Assembly: GCA_039812545.1 (NCBI GenBank)
Contig: JBDIAR010000074.1
Coordinates: 1-16,112, forward strand
Length of the DNA: 16,112 nt
Origin: JBDIAR01 sp039812545
GTDB taxonomy: Bacteria > Actinomycetota > Actinomycetes > Actinomycetales > Dermatophilaceae
Direction of reading: 5' to 3'
A program made the position numbers and the translations under genes. The number at the start of each line of letters is the position of its first letter. The first letter of the stretch is position 1. A model generated the notes under the pieces. That model did not search any database, was not told the origin of the DNA, and was given only the letters and a program-made list of their open reading frames with translations. Shown here piece by piece: positions 6,602 through 13,752 of the stretch.

Positions 6602-8207
6602 CCCGCATCGAGCGGGCGCCGGCGACATACAGCCCGACGAACACGACCGTGACGACCAGCAACTCCAACCCGTAGGCAGCCGGCCGGGCGACCCACTGAC
6701 CGAGTCCACTCAGGTGATCCATCACCGACGGCGTGACCGGCTGCCACAGCCGATCGACCAGCCACGCCACGATCGCCGCGACCGCGGAGGCGATCAGGAC
6801 ACGGACGCCGGTGCGCACCACCCGAGCGCCGCCGAGTCGCCCGAGCCGGCGTCGCAAGAGCAAGACCCCGGTCAGCCAGCTGGCCAGATTGCTCACCACG
6901 ATGGAGGCCGCGTAGATGTATGCCGTGAGCTCGGGGCGGAACGCGAGCGCCCCCAGGGTGACCGCGATCCCGACTCCGGCCACGACGACCTGGGTGATGA
7001 ACGGCGAACGTCCCTCGTCGAGGGCGAAGAAGGTCCGGTAGTTCAGCAGGTCGAGACCGAACGGCAGGATGCCGAGAATCATGATCGACAGGGTCAGTGC
7101 GATCGCATCGAGTTCCTCGAACCGGTGCAGTCCCGGGTTGAGGAAGGCGACGAGGGGACGGGCCAGGACCAGGACCAGCAGCATCGCCGGCACGATGGCC
7201 ACCACCGGCATCGTCATGCCGCGCCGGTAGTCGCGCCGCAGCGCCCGATAGTCCCGGTCCGCCGCAGCCGCCGACATACGGGGGAACAGGGCGGTGACGA
7301 TCGAGACCGTCACGAAGGCGTGCGGCAGCATGAAGATCATGTATGCCGTGCTCGTCACCGTCGTTCCCGGGATGAAGGACCCCGGCTGTTCCAGTGCGCG
7401 CGCATTGGTGAGGACCCGACTGGAGACGAAGAACGGCAGTTGCGAAATCACCAGACCGGCGAACGCCCAGCCGGCCATCCGACCCGCGGTACCGAAGCCC
7501 ACTCCTTTGAAGCCGAAGCGCGGGCGATACCGGAAACCGCTGCGCCGCAACGGGATGACCAGGAAGAGTGCCTGCGCCACCACGCTCAGGGTTGCGGTTC
7601 CGGCAAAGAGCCAGGTCATCTGCGGCGACCACGGACCGCGAACGCTCTCCCGCGGCACCACGAAAAGGAACACGAGCAGGCCGGCGATCGCCACGACATT
7701 GGCGACGAACGGCGCCCACATATACGCCGCGAAATGGCCGCGGGCGTTCAACACATTGCCGAGCAAGGCATACAGGGCATAGAAGAAGACCTGAGGCAGA
7801 CAGATATAGGCGAAGGCGATCGCGAGTCGGAAGGCCTCCGGTTGGTCGGCTTGCCAGTCGCCCGCGAGCAGTTTGACGAACACCGGCGCGAGCGCGGTGA
7901 CCGCGACGGTGAGAACGAGGATGGCGCTGAGGGCCAAAGTGAGCAGCTTGTCGGTGAACTCGCGTCCGCCGTCGGATCGGCGCATCGCCTGGACGAGTTG
8001 CGGAACGAGGATCGCGTTGAGGACTCCGCCGGCCGCCAGGGTGAAGATGACATTGGGCAGGCTGTTCGCCGTGGTGAAGGCGTCGGCGGCGATGCTCACC
8101 CCGACGGTCGCGGTCAGCAGCGCAGTGCGAACCATCCCGAGCAGCCGCGACGACATCGACCCCAGCGTCATCAGCAGGCTGGATCGGCGCAGCGACGAGT
8201 CGGCCAC
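6531..8207 (-). CDS. murJ: MurJ/MviN-family lipid II flippase
   Basis: This 558-residue polytopic membrane protein of the MurJ (MviN, MOP exporter) family should flip lipid II across the cytoplasmic membrane for peptidoglycan synthesis. About 14 hydrophobic segments are visible. Arg21, Arg27 and Asp42 align, with a constant offset of three, with the functionally important Arg18, Arg24 and Asp39 of E. coli MurJ. The PNVIFTLAAGGVLNAILVP stretch (51-69) is the family signature. Long C-terminal pseudokinase extensions seen in some actinobacterial MviN proteins are absent. It begins with GTG only 3 bp after the hemE stop, with no strong ribosome site, so translation is probably coupled to hemE. 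Its 3' end overlaps the lipoprotein gene by 71 bp. Whether it is the only murJ in the genome is unknown. Confidence 0.9.
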   Translation of the reverse strand: MADSSLRRSSLLMTLGSMSSRLLGMVRTALLTATVGVSIAADAFTTANSLPNVIFTLAAGGVLNAILVPQLVQAMRRSDGGREFTDKLLTLALSAILVLTVAVTALAPVFVKLLAGDWQADQPEAFRLAIAFAYICLPQVFFYALYALLGNVLNARGHFAAYMWAPFVANVVAIAGLLVFLFVVPRESVRGPWSPQMTWLFAGTATLSVVAQALFLVIPLRRSGFRYRPRFGFKGVGFGTAGRMAGWAFAGLVISQLPFFVSSRVLTNARALEQPGSFIPGTTVTSTAYMIFMLPHAFVTVSIVTALFPRMSAAAADRDYRALRRDYRRGMTMPVVAIVPAMLLVLVLARPLVAFLNPGLHRFEELDAIALTLSIMILGILPFGLDLLNYRTFFALDEGRSPFITQVVVAGVGIAVTLGALAFRPELTAYIYAASIVVSNLASWLTGVLLLRRRLGRLGGARVVRTGVRVLIASAVAAIVAWLVDRLWQPVTPSVMDHLSGLGQWVARPAAYGLELLVVTVVFVGLYVAGARSMRVSEIGDLTRLVFGRLPLGRSGRR

Positions 8208-8210
8208 GGT

Positions 8211-9305
8211 TCAGCTCGGCGACGGTTCGGCGGCGGGCTCGGCGGTGATCCCGGCGGCGCCGAGGTCGTGCACCAGTTCGACGATGGCGGTCAGCACGCC
8301 GGGGTCGCTCTCGGGGAGCACGCCGTGTCCGAGGTTGAAGATGTGCCCGGGGGTGGTCCGTCCCGCGGCCAGGATCCGGCGGACCTCGGCCTCGATCACC
8401 GGCCAGGGGGCCAGGACGAGCGCGGGGTCGAGGTTGCCCTGGACGGCATACGTCGGTCCGATCCGGGTGGAGGCCTCGGCGAGGTCGACCCGGAAGTCCA
8501 CGCCGACGACTTCCGCGCCGGCCGCGCCCATTTCGACGAGGAGTTCACCGGTACCGACGCCGAAATGGATGCGCGGCACCCGGCCGGCCACCGCGGACAA
8601 CGCCGTCCGCGAGTGGGCCTGGACGTATTCCACGTAGTCGGCCCGGGACAGCGCCCCCGCCCACGAATCGAAGAGTTGAATCGCCGCTGCCCCGGCATCG
8701 ACCTGGACCTGGAGGAAGGTCGCCGAGATCCGCGCGAGTTTCGCGCACAGGGTATGCCAGAGCTCGGGTTCGGCGTGCATGAGCGCCTTGGTCCGGGCGT
8801 GGGTCCGCGACGGTCCTCCTTCGACCAGGTAGCTGGCCAGGGTGAACGGTGCACCGGCGAAGCCGATGAGCGGGATCGGGCCGAGTTCGCGGACGAGGTG
8901 GGTGACGGCGGTCTTGACGAAGTCGACGCGGTCCGGGGTGAGTTCGGCGATCGCCTCGACATCGGCGAGGGTGCGCACGGGGTGCTCGACGACGGGTCCG
9001 ACGCCGGGCACGATGTCGACCGCGACCCCGGCGGCCACGAGCGGAACGACGATGTCGCTGAACAGGATCGCCGCGTCGACACCGTGGCGGCGCACCGGCT
9101 GGAGAGTGATCTCGGTGACCAGGTCCGGGGTCTGGCAGGACTCCAGCATCGGCACGGCCGCCCGGATGTCCCGGTACTCCGGCAGGGACCGTCCGGCCTG
9201 GCGCATGAACCACACCGGCGTCCTGCGCACCGGGCGCCGCCGGGCGGCGCGGACCAGATCGCTGTCGGATCCCGGTGCTGCGGGAGGTTGGGGAGGCGCG
9301 CTCAC
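8211..9305 (-). CDS. hemE: Uroporphyrinogen decarboxylase
   Basis: This 364-residue cytosolic enzyme decarboxylates the four acetate side chains of uroporphyrinogen III to give coproporphyrinogen III. The family signature FMRQAGRSLPEYR is at residues 33-45. Active-site residues match the human enzyme: Arg35 and Arg39 (human 37 and 41), Asp84 in FSDI (86), Tyr159 (164), Ser214 (219) and His327 in NLGHGV (339). The length is normal. The start is GTG with AGGA about 7 nt upstream; the first 15 residues are variable and Pro-rich. It is followed after 3 bp by murJ, probably one transcript. A 117-bp gap separates it from the upstream exporter gene on the same strand. Confidence 0.97.
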   Translation of the reverse strand: MSAPPQPPAAPGSDSDLVRAARRRPVRRTPVWFMRQAGRSLPEYRDIRAAVPMLESCQTPDLVTEITLQPVRRHGVDAAILFSDIVVPLVAAGVAVDIVPGVGPVVEHPVRTLADVEAIAELTPDRVDFVKTAVTHLVRELGPIPLIGFAGAPFTLASYLVEGGPSRTHARTKALMHAEPELWHTLCAKLARISATFLQVQVDAGAAAIQLFDSWAGALSRADYVEYVQAHSRTALSAVAGRVPRIHFGVGTGELLVEMGAAGAEVVGVDFRVDLAEASTRIGPTYAVQGNLDPALVLAPWPVIEAEVRRILAAGRTTPGHIFNLGHGVLPESDPGVLTAIVELVHDLGAAGITAEPAAEPSPS

Positions 9306-9422
9306 CCCTGCATCCTGCCATCCTCACCAGCCGCCGCCACGGAGGCACCTGCCGAGCGCGCGGGACAGACCGGGAGTATCCGGGACCATCTGGAGCCGGC
9401 GCGGAGCCAACGCCGTCCCGGT
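9306..9422. other. Short intergenic region upstream of hemE
   Basis: This 117-bp gap between the exporter stop and the hemE start may hold a hemE promoter. I see no clear -10/-35 pair, no strong hairpin and no small ORF with a ribosome site. Confidence 0.4.
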
Positions 9423-10367
9423 TCACGCCAGGGCGATCGCGCCCACCCCGGCCATCGTCACCACCACGCCGAGCACCTGCACCGGTTTGAGGCGTTCGTG
9501 CAGCAGCGCGGCCGCCAGCAACGCGGTCCACACCGGGTAGATCGAACTCAGCACACTCGCGACCGACACCAGTCCACGGGAGGAGGCCATCGCATACAGG
9601 GAATTGCCCGCCAGATCGGCCAGGCCGATCACGGCCAGCCAGGCGATGTCGCGCCGGCCCAGGATCTCCCGATTCGCGACCCCGCGGGTTCGCCGCCACG
9701 CCACCAGGTAGAGCAGCACGATGATGAGGCGCTCGAGCCAGATGGTGGGCAGGAGCGCTTCGCGTGACCCGCGGTCGAGGGCGAAGAAGACGATGCCGAA
9801 GCCGAGTGCGGCGCCGAGTGCGAGAGCGATGGGCCGCCCCGACTGGCCGCCGCGCAACTCCGGACCCGAGGCGAGCGAACCGCCGAGCAGGGCGAGACCC
9901 ATGCCCACCCAGGCCATCACGGCCGGCTGCTCCCCCACCAGAACCCCGAGACCCACGGTCACCAGGGCACCGGACCCGGCGATCGGTGCGACGACGCCCA
10001 TCGTGCCCGTCGCCAGAGCGGCATAAAGGCACCACAACGCCGTCGCCCCACCGAAACCGGCGAGGACCGACCATCCCATCCAGGCGCCGGGGCGGAAGGC
10101 CGCCGGTTCGATGACGGCCAGGACGACGACGGGGACGGTCAACACGAGGGCGCCGAGGCCCTGGGACCACCGCACCACGGTGGTGGTGGCCAGGGCCTTG
10201 GACCGGTGTCCGGCGAGGAAGTCCGAGAAGCCCCAGAGGATCGAGGCGGCGAAGGCGAGCACGGCGGACACGACCAGCCACCCTATCCGCTGAGTGGTGA
10301 CCGCCCTCCGGCAGGGTCCGGGTGCTCCCCCGGCGCGCCACCCGCCCGAAGTCGGGTTCGTCGTCAT
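9423..10367 (-). CDS. DMT-superfamily transporter with two EamA domains
   Basis: This 314-residue inner-membrane protein has about ten hydrophobic helices in two EamA repeats, roughly residues 28-160 and 175-312. The sequence ILWGFSDFLAGH near residue 45 and the C-terminal pattern SSIYPVWTALLAAALLHERLKPVQVLG are typical of drug/metabolite transporters. It is likely an exporter of a metabolite or amino acid; the substrate cannot be told. The reading frame is open well upstream, but the ATG at 10367 is preceded by AAGGGG at a spacing of about 6 nt. The first 25 residues are Gly/Pro/Arg-rich and precede the first helix. The start lies only 12 bp from the start of the divergent DUF3000 gene. hemE follows 117 bp downstream. 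Confidence 0.87.
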   Translation of the reverse strand: MTTNPTSGGWRAGGAPGPCRRAVTTQRIGWLVVSAVLAFAASILWGFSDFLAGHRSKALATTTVVRWSQGLGALVLTVPVVVLAVIEPAAFRPGAWMGWSVLAGFGGATALWCLYAALATGTMGVVAPIAGSGALVTVGLGVLVGEQPAVMAWVGMGLALLGGSLASGPELRGGQSGRPIALALGAALGFGIVFFALDRGSREALLPTIWLERLIIVLLYLVAWRRTRGVANREILGRRDIAWLAVIGLADLAGNSLYAMASSRGLVSVASVLSSIYPVWTALLAAALLHERLKPVQVLGVVVTMAGVGAIALA

Positions 10368-10372
10368 AGCCT
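10367..10372 (+). promoter_or_regulatory. Candidate -10 box for the DUF3000 gene
   Basis: TAGCCT fits TANNNT and ends 7 nt before the GTG at 10380, where no Shine-Dalgarno exists. The promoter would lie inside the divergent exporter coding region. Confidence 0.3.
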
Positions 10373-10379
10373 TCCCCTT

Positions 10380-10964
10380 GTGCGGAACAGGTCGCTCCCG
10401 GGTGAGCGCGCATCGGGCTTCGCCAAGGCGATCGACGCCTTGCGAGCGGCTCGGTTGCGTCCGGAACTGCGGCTCACCGAGGTGCCCGCCCCCTCCCGCA
10501 TCGCCCCGTATGCCGTGGCGTTGACCGCCGAGGTCGTCGCCAGTCCGCGAGACGAGGACGAGCTCGCGTCGGGCCGGTTCGTGCTGTTGCACGATCCCGA
10601 CTGCCCCGAACCCTGGGAGGGCGCATGGCGGGTCGTCACGTTCGCCCGCGCCCAACTGGAACCCGAGTTGGCGACCGACCCGCTGCTGGGCGAAGTCGGC
10701 TGGTCCTGGTTGATCGACTCTCTGACGGAGTCCGGACTGCGCTTTCACGCCCACGCCGGGACCGTGACCCGGGTCGTCTCGGAGGGTTTCGGCGGGCTCG
10801 ACGATCGCGAACCGACCGTCGAGATGGAGATCCGCGCGTCGTGGACTCCGACCGAGGAGGACCTCGGCGCGCACCTGAGCGCGTGGGCCGACCTGTTGTG
10901 CACCATCGCCGGGCTGCCGCCGCTGCCGGAGGGGGTCATCGCACTGCCGGGGCAACGCCGGTGA
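10380..10964 (+). CDS. DUF3000 domain-containing protein
   Basis: This 194-residue protein belongs to the actinobacterial DUF3000 family, recognised by the N-terminal stretch FAKAIDALRAARLRPELRL followed by EVPAPSRIAPYAVALTAEV, and by the WSWL motif near residue 108. The function is unknown. It has no signal peptide or membrane segment and is acidic, so it is likely cytosolic. The frame is open upstream, but the conserved region begins just after the GTG at 10380, which has a -10-like box 7 nt upstream and no ribosome site. Its stop overlaps the ribonuclease D start by 4 bp (GTGA), so the two are translated together. As I recall, DUF3000 and an HRDC ribonuclease D are often neighbours of hemE in actinobacteria. 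Confidence 0.82.
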   Translation: MRNRSLPGERASGFAKAIDALRAARLRPELRLTEVPAPSRIAPYAVALTAEVVASPRDEDELASGRFVLLHDPDCPEPWEGAWRVVTFARAQLEPELATDPLLGEVGWSWLIDSLTESGLRFHAHAGTVTRVVSEGFGGLDDREPTVEMEIRASWTPTEEDLGAHLSAWADLLCTIAGLPPLPEGVIALPGQRR

Positions 10965-12289
10965 CGCCGCCGCCCGACGAGGCCGGTGTCGCGGAGCCCG
11001 TCAACTCGGTGGCCCCCGTCGACCCGGTGAACCCCGTCGACCCCGTCGACACCTCGATCCAGAGCCTCGAACCGGCCGTCGACCTGCCGCTCGTCCGGTT
11101 GGCCGACGGTATGCCGGAGGTCGTCACCACCGAGCGGGCCCTGATCCGGGCCGCGAAGGTCATCGCCGGCGGGAGCGGGCCGGTGGCCCTGGACGCCGAA
11201 CGAGCCTCGGGGTTCCGGTACGGACAGAAGGCATACCTGGTCCAGGTTCGCCGACACGGCGCCGGCACCTGGCTGTTCGACCCGGTGGCGCTGCCGGACC
11301 TGCGTCCGCTGGACGCCGCCATCGGCGACGGCGAATGGGTCCTGCACGCCGCCACCCAGGATCTGCCGTGTCTGGCGGGGGTGGGGATGGCCCCGCACGT
11401 GCTCTTCGACACCGAGCTGGGTGGACGGTTGGCGGGCCTGCCGCGGGTGGGGCTCCGCGCGATGGTCGAGCACTACCTCGGGATGCGGCTGGCCAAGGAG
11501 CATTCGGCGGCGGACTGGTCCACCCGGCCGCTGCCCGAACCCTGGCTGGAGTACGCGGCGCTGGACGTCGAGGTGTTGCTGGACCTGCGTGACGCGGTCC
11601 ACGCCGACTTGGTCGGGCAGGACAAGTGGGAGTGGGCCGAACAGGAGTTCGCGGCCCTCACCTCGTTCTCCGGACCGCCCGAACGGGTCGACCCGTGGCG
11701 GCGGACCTCCGGGATGCACAAGATCCGCACGCGCCGGGCGGTTGCCGCGGTGCAGGAGCTGTGGCTCGAACGGGACCGGATCGCCGCCCAGCGCGATGTC
11801 TCCCCCGGGCGCGTCCTCCCAGATGCCGCGCTCATCCAACTGGCGTCCGGCGGGTCGGCCATCTTCTCCGGACCGGCGCAAGCCGTTCCCCGCGCCGCTC
11901 GGCGCAACCAACGCAACTGGGTTCGCGCGTTGGACCGGGCCGGCGCCATCCCCGACCAGCAATTGCCGCCGTTGACCCTGCCCGGTTCCGGACCGCCGCC
12001 GCCGAAACTGTGGGCCGAACGCGACCCGGTGGCCGCCAGCCGGCTGGATTACGTCCGGCGCGAGCTGACCGCGTTCGCGGCCGCTCGCACGGTCCCGGTA
12101 GAGAACCTGCTCAGCCCGGATGCGCTACGACGGGTCCTCTGGCAGCCGAGCTGGGTCGGGGAGTCGCCGGGGGCCGACGAGGCGCTGGAGCGGCTCGGGG
12201 CCCGGCCGTGGCAGCGCGCCATCGCGGCCGGCATCATCGAGCGAGCGATCGCCAAGTACCCGAGTGAGCGGACCCGCGGCGCCATCTGA
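10961..12289 (+). CDS. Ribonuclease D-like 3'-5' exonuclease with HRDC domain
   Basis: This 442-residue protein has a DEDDy 3'-5' exonuclease domain and an HRDC domain. Exo I is Asp78 and Glu80 in ALDAERASGF, Exo II is Asp134 in ATQDLPCL, and Exo III is Tyr198 and Asp202 in EYAALDVEVLLDL. All metal-binding residues are present, so it should be active, most likely in tRNA or stable RNA 3' processing. The HRDC domain, a nucleic-acid-binding helix bundle, spans about residues 262-335. A second Pro-rich linker and helical region complete the C-terminus. The first 35 residues are a low-complexity Pro/Val/Asp run. The GTG start overlaps the DUF3000 stop by 4 bp. The frame is open upstream, but the overlap and domain position favour this start. 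Confidence 0.9.
   Translation: MTPPPDEAGVAEPVNSVAPVDPVNPVDPVDTSIQSLEPAVDLPLVRLADGMPEVVTTERALIRAAKVIAGGSGPVALDAERASGFRYGQKAYLVQVRRHGAGTWLFDPVALPDLRPLDAAIGDGEWVLHAATQDLPCLAGVGMAPHVLFDTELGGRLAGLPRVGLRAMVEHYLGMRLAKEHSAADWSTRPLPEPWLEYAALDVEVLLDLRDAVHADLVGQDKWEWAEQEFAALTSFSGPPERVDPWRRTSGMHKIRTRRAVAAVQELWLERDRIAAQRDVSPGRVLPDAALIQLASGGSAIFSGPAQAVPRAARRNQRNWVRALDRAGAIPDQQLPPLTLPGSGPPPPKLWAERDPVAASRLDYVRRELTAFAAARTVPVENLLSPDALRRVLWQPSWVGESPGADEALERLGARPWQRAIAAGIIERAIAKYPSERTRGAI
11011..11052 (+). repeat. Short imperfect tandem repeat encoding PVDPVNPVDPVD
   Basis: CCCGTCGACCC-like units recur at about 9-18-bp intervals near the start of the ribonuclease D gene. They encode a Pro-Val-Asp/Asn run at about residues 19-30, probably a flexible N-terminal extension outside the exonuclease domain. 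Confidence 0.6.
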
Positions 12290-12314
12290 CGACCCACCGA
12301 GCAGATCGGCGCAC

Positions 12315-12339
12315 GGTTCGCGGGCGGGACTCGCGAGCC
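12315..12339 (+). terminator. Candidate hairpin after the ribonuclease D gene
   Basis: GGTTCGCG (12315-12322) pairs with CGCGAGCC (12332-12339), eight pairs including one G-U, over a 9-nt loop. It lies 25 bp after the stop at 12289 and just before the fadA control region. No T-tract follows. Confidence 0.4.
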
Positions 12340-12341
12340 TA

Positions 12342-12359
12342 GTTACCGCCGGGTAGCAT
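12342..12359 (+). promoter_or_regulatory. Candidate operator and -10 box upstream of fadA
   Basis: GTTACCGCCGGGTAGC (12342-12357) is an imperfect palindrome of half-sites G-Y-TACC and GGTA-R-C around a 4-bp centre. The dyad is broken only at the second position of each half-site. Its right end overlaps TAGCAT (12354-12359), a good TANNNT -10 box. This is the layout of a TetR-type operator, a regulator class that often controls fatty-acid degradation genes in actinomycetes. The regulator is not in the window. Confidence 0.45.
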
Positions 12360-12401
12360 CGGTGGTAGCCAGCAGTGGACGGAGCCCGCAGCGCCGCACC
12401 C

Positions 12402-12423
12402 GTCCGAGGCTTCCACCTCGGAC
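12402..12423 (+). other. Perfect 8-bp hairpin in the fadA leader
   Basis: GTCCGAGG (12402-12409) pairs perfectly with CCTCGGAC (12416-12423) over a 6-nt loop. If transcription starts near 12366, this forms in the roughly 180-nt untranslated leader of fadAB. It could be an attenuator, a stability element, or a second protein-binding site. Confidence 0.45.
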
Positions 12424-12543
12424 ACCGATCCCCTCCGACGCTGACGTCGCCCCGGCCGGCTGCATGCTCGCTCCACCCCGTCCGACGCCACACCGGCGCC
12501 CGCGGCGGGCCTGACTCATCAACAGTCCCACCAGGAGGCTCCT

Positions 12544-13752
12544 TTGACCCGCTCCCTGCGTGAAGTCGTCTTCGTCGACGGTGTCCGCACACCGTTCGGC
12601 AAGGCGGGCGACAAGGGCATCTACGCCCAGACCCGCGCCGACGACCTCGTCATCAAGTGCATTCGTGAACTCATGCGGCGCCACCCCGAGCTTCCCCCGG
12701 ACCGGGTCGAAGAGGTCGCCATCGCCGCGACCACCCAGACCGGAGACCAGGGCCTGACGATCGGACGGACCGCCGCGCTGCTGGCCGGCCTGCCGAACAC
12801 CACCCCGGGGTATGCCGTCGACCGGATGTGTGCGGGCGCCCTGACGGCCGTCGCGACCACCGCGTCCTCGATCGCCTTCGGCGCCATGGACATCGCCATC
12901 GCCGGTGGTGTCGAACACATGGGCCACCACCCGATGGGCGCCGGCGCCGACCCCAACCCGCGCTTCGTCGCGGAGAAGATCGTCGACACCTCCGCCTTGA
13001 ACATGGGCATGACGGCCGAGAACCTGCACGACCGCTACCCCACCCTCACCAAGGAACGCTCCGACCGGTATGCCACCGCCTCGCAGAACAAGGTCGAAAA
13101 GGCATACGCGGAGAACAAGATCCAGCCAGACCTGGTTCCGGTCGCGACGCGGCACGGCGAGTTCGGCTGGGGCCTGGCCACCAAGGACGAACCGCCGCGC
13201 GCGGGCGTCAAGCTGGAAGACCTGGCCAACCTCAAGACCCCGTTCCGGCCGCACGGCCGGGTCAGCGCGGGCAACGCAGCCGGGCTCAACGACGGCGCCA
13301 CCGCCTGCATCCTGGCCGACGAGGAGACCGCGAAGTCCCTCGGCCTGCCGATCAAGATGCGCCTCGTCTCGTATGCCTTTGTCGGCGTCGAGCCCGAGGT
13401 CATGGGGTACGGTCCGGTCCCGGCGACGGAGAAGGCCCTCGCCAAGGCCGGACTGACGATCGAGGACATCGGGCTCTTCGAGCTCAACGAGGCCTTCGCC
13501 GTCCAGGTCCTGGCCTTCCTCGAACACTTCGGCATCGCCGACGACGATCCGCGGGTCAACCCGTACGGCGGGGCCATCGCCATCGGTCACCCGCTCGCCT
13601 CCTCCGGCGTGCGGCTGATGATTCAGCTGGCGCGGCAGTTCGCCGAGCACCCGGAGGTCCGGTACGGCCTGAACTCCATGTGTATCGGCATGGGCATGGG
13701 CGCCACGATGATCTGGGAGAACCCGAACTACGAGAAGGGTGCTGACAAGTGA
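12544..13752 (+). CDS. fadA: Acetyl-CoA C-acyltransferase (3-ketoacyl-CoA thiolase), FadA type
   Basis: This 402-residue thiolase cleaves 3-ketoacyl-CoA with CoA to acetyl-CoA and a shortened acyl-CoA, the last step of beta-oxidation. The nucleophile is Cys96 in DRMCAGAL. NEAF is at 315-318, His349 lies in GHPLASSG, and the second catalytic cysteine is Cys380 in SMCIGMGMG. All are intact and the length is normal. The start is TTG, chosen because a perfect AGGAGG lies 5 nt upstream and the protein begins normally there (REVVFVDGVRTPFG). It overlaps fadB by 4 bp (GTGA), so both are translated together as a two-subunit complex. Upstream is a 254-bp control region with a candidate operator, -10 box and leader hairpin. 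Confidence 0.95.
   Translation: MTRSLREVVFVDGVRTPFGKAGDKGIYAQTRADDLVIKCIRELMRRHPELPPDRVEEVAIAATTQTGDQGLTIGRTAALLAGLPNTTPGYAVDRMCAGALTAVATTASSIAFGAMDIAIAGGVEHMGHHPMGAGADPNPRFVAEKIVDTSALNMGMTAENLHDRYPTLTKERSDRYATASQNKVEKAYAENKIQPDLVPVATRHGEFGWGLATKDEPPRAGVKLEDLANLKTPFRPHGRVSAGNAAGLNDGATACILADEETAKSLGLPIKMRLVSYAFVGVEPEVMGYGPVPATEKALAKAGLTIEDIGLFELNEAFAVQVLAFLEHFGIADDDPRVNPYGGAIAIGHPLASSGVRLMIQLARQFAEHPEVRYGLNSMCIGMGMGATMIWENPNYEKGADK

Noticed and set aside
6183..9767. A 1194-codon open frame on the plus strand across the murJ/hemE region
   Set aside because: It is antisense to murJ and hemE, which have full conserved motifs. Its translation is Arg/His/Asp/Gln-rich with no recognisable domain, as expected for an antisense frame in GC-rich DNA.
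12500..12520. GC-rich hairpin GCCCGCGGCGGGC before fadA as a second terminator
   Set aside because: The loop is too short and the stem is of a length common by chance at this GC content.
12375..12563. A possible 62-residue ORF in the fadA leader
   Set aside because: It has no ribosome site, low-complexity composition, and overlaps the leader hairpin and the fadA start.
12343..13650. A 435-codon minus-strand open frame opposite fadA
   Set aside because: It is an antisense frame of the well-conserved thiolase with no recognisable domain.
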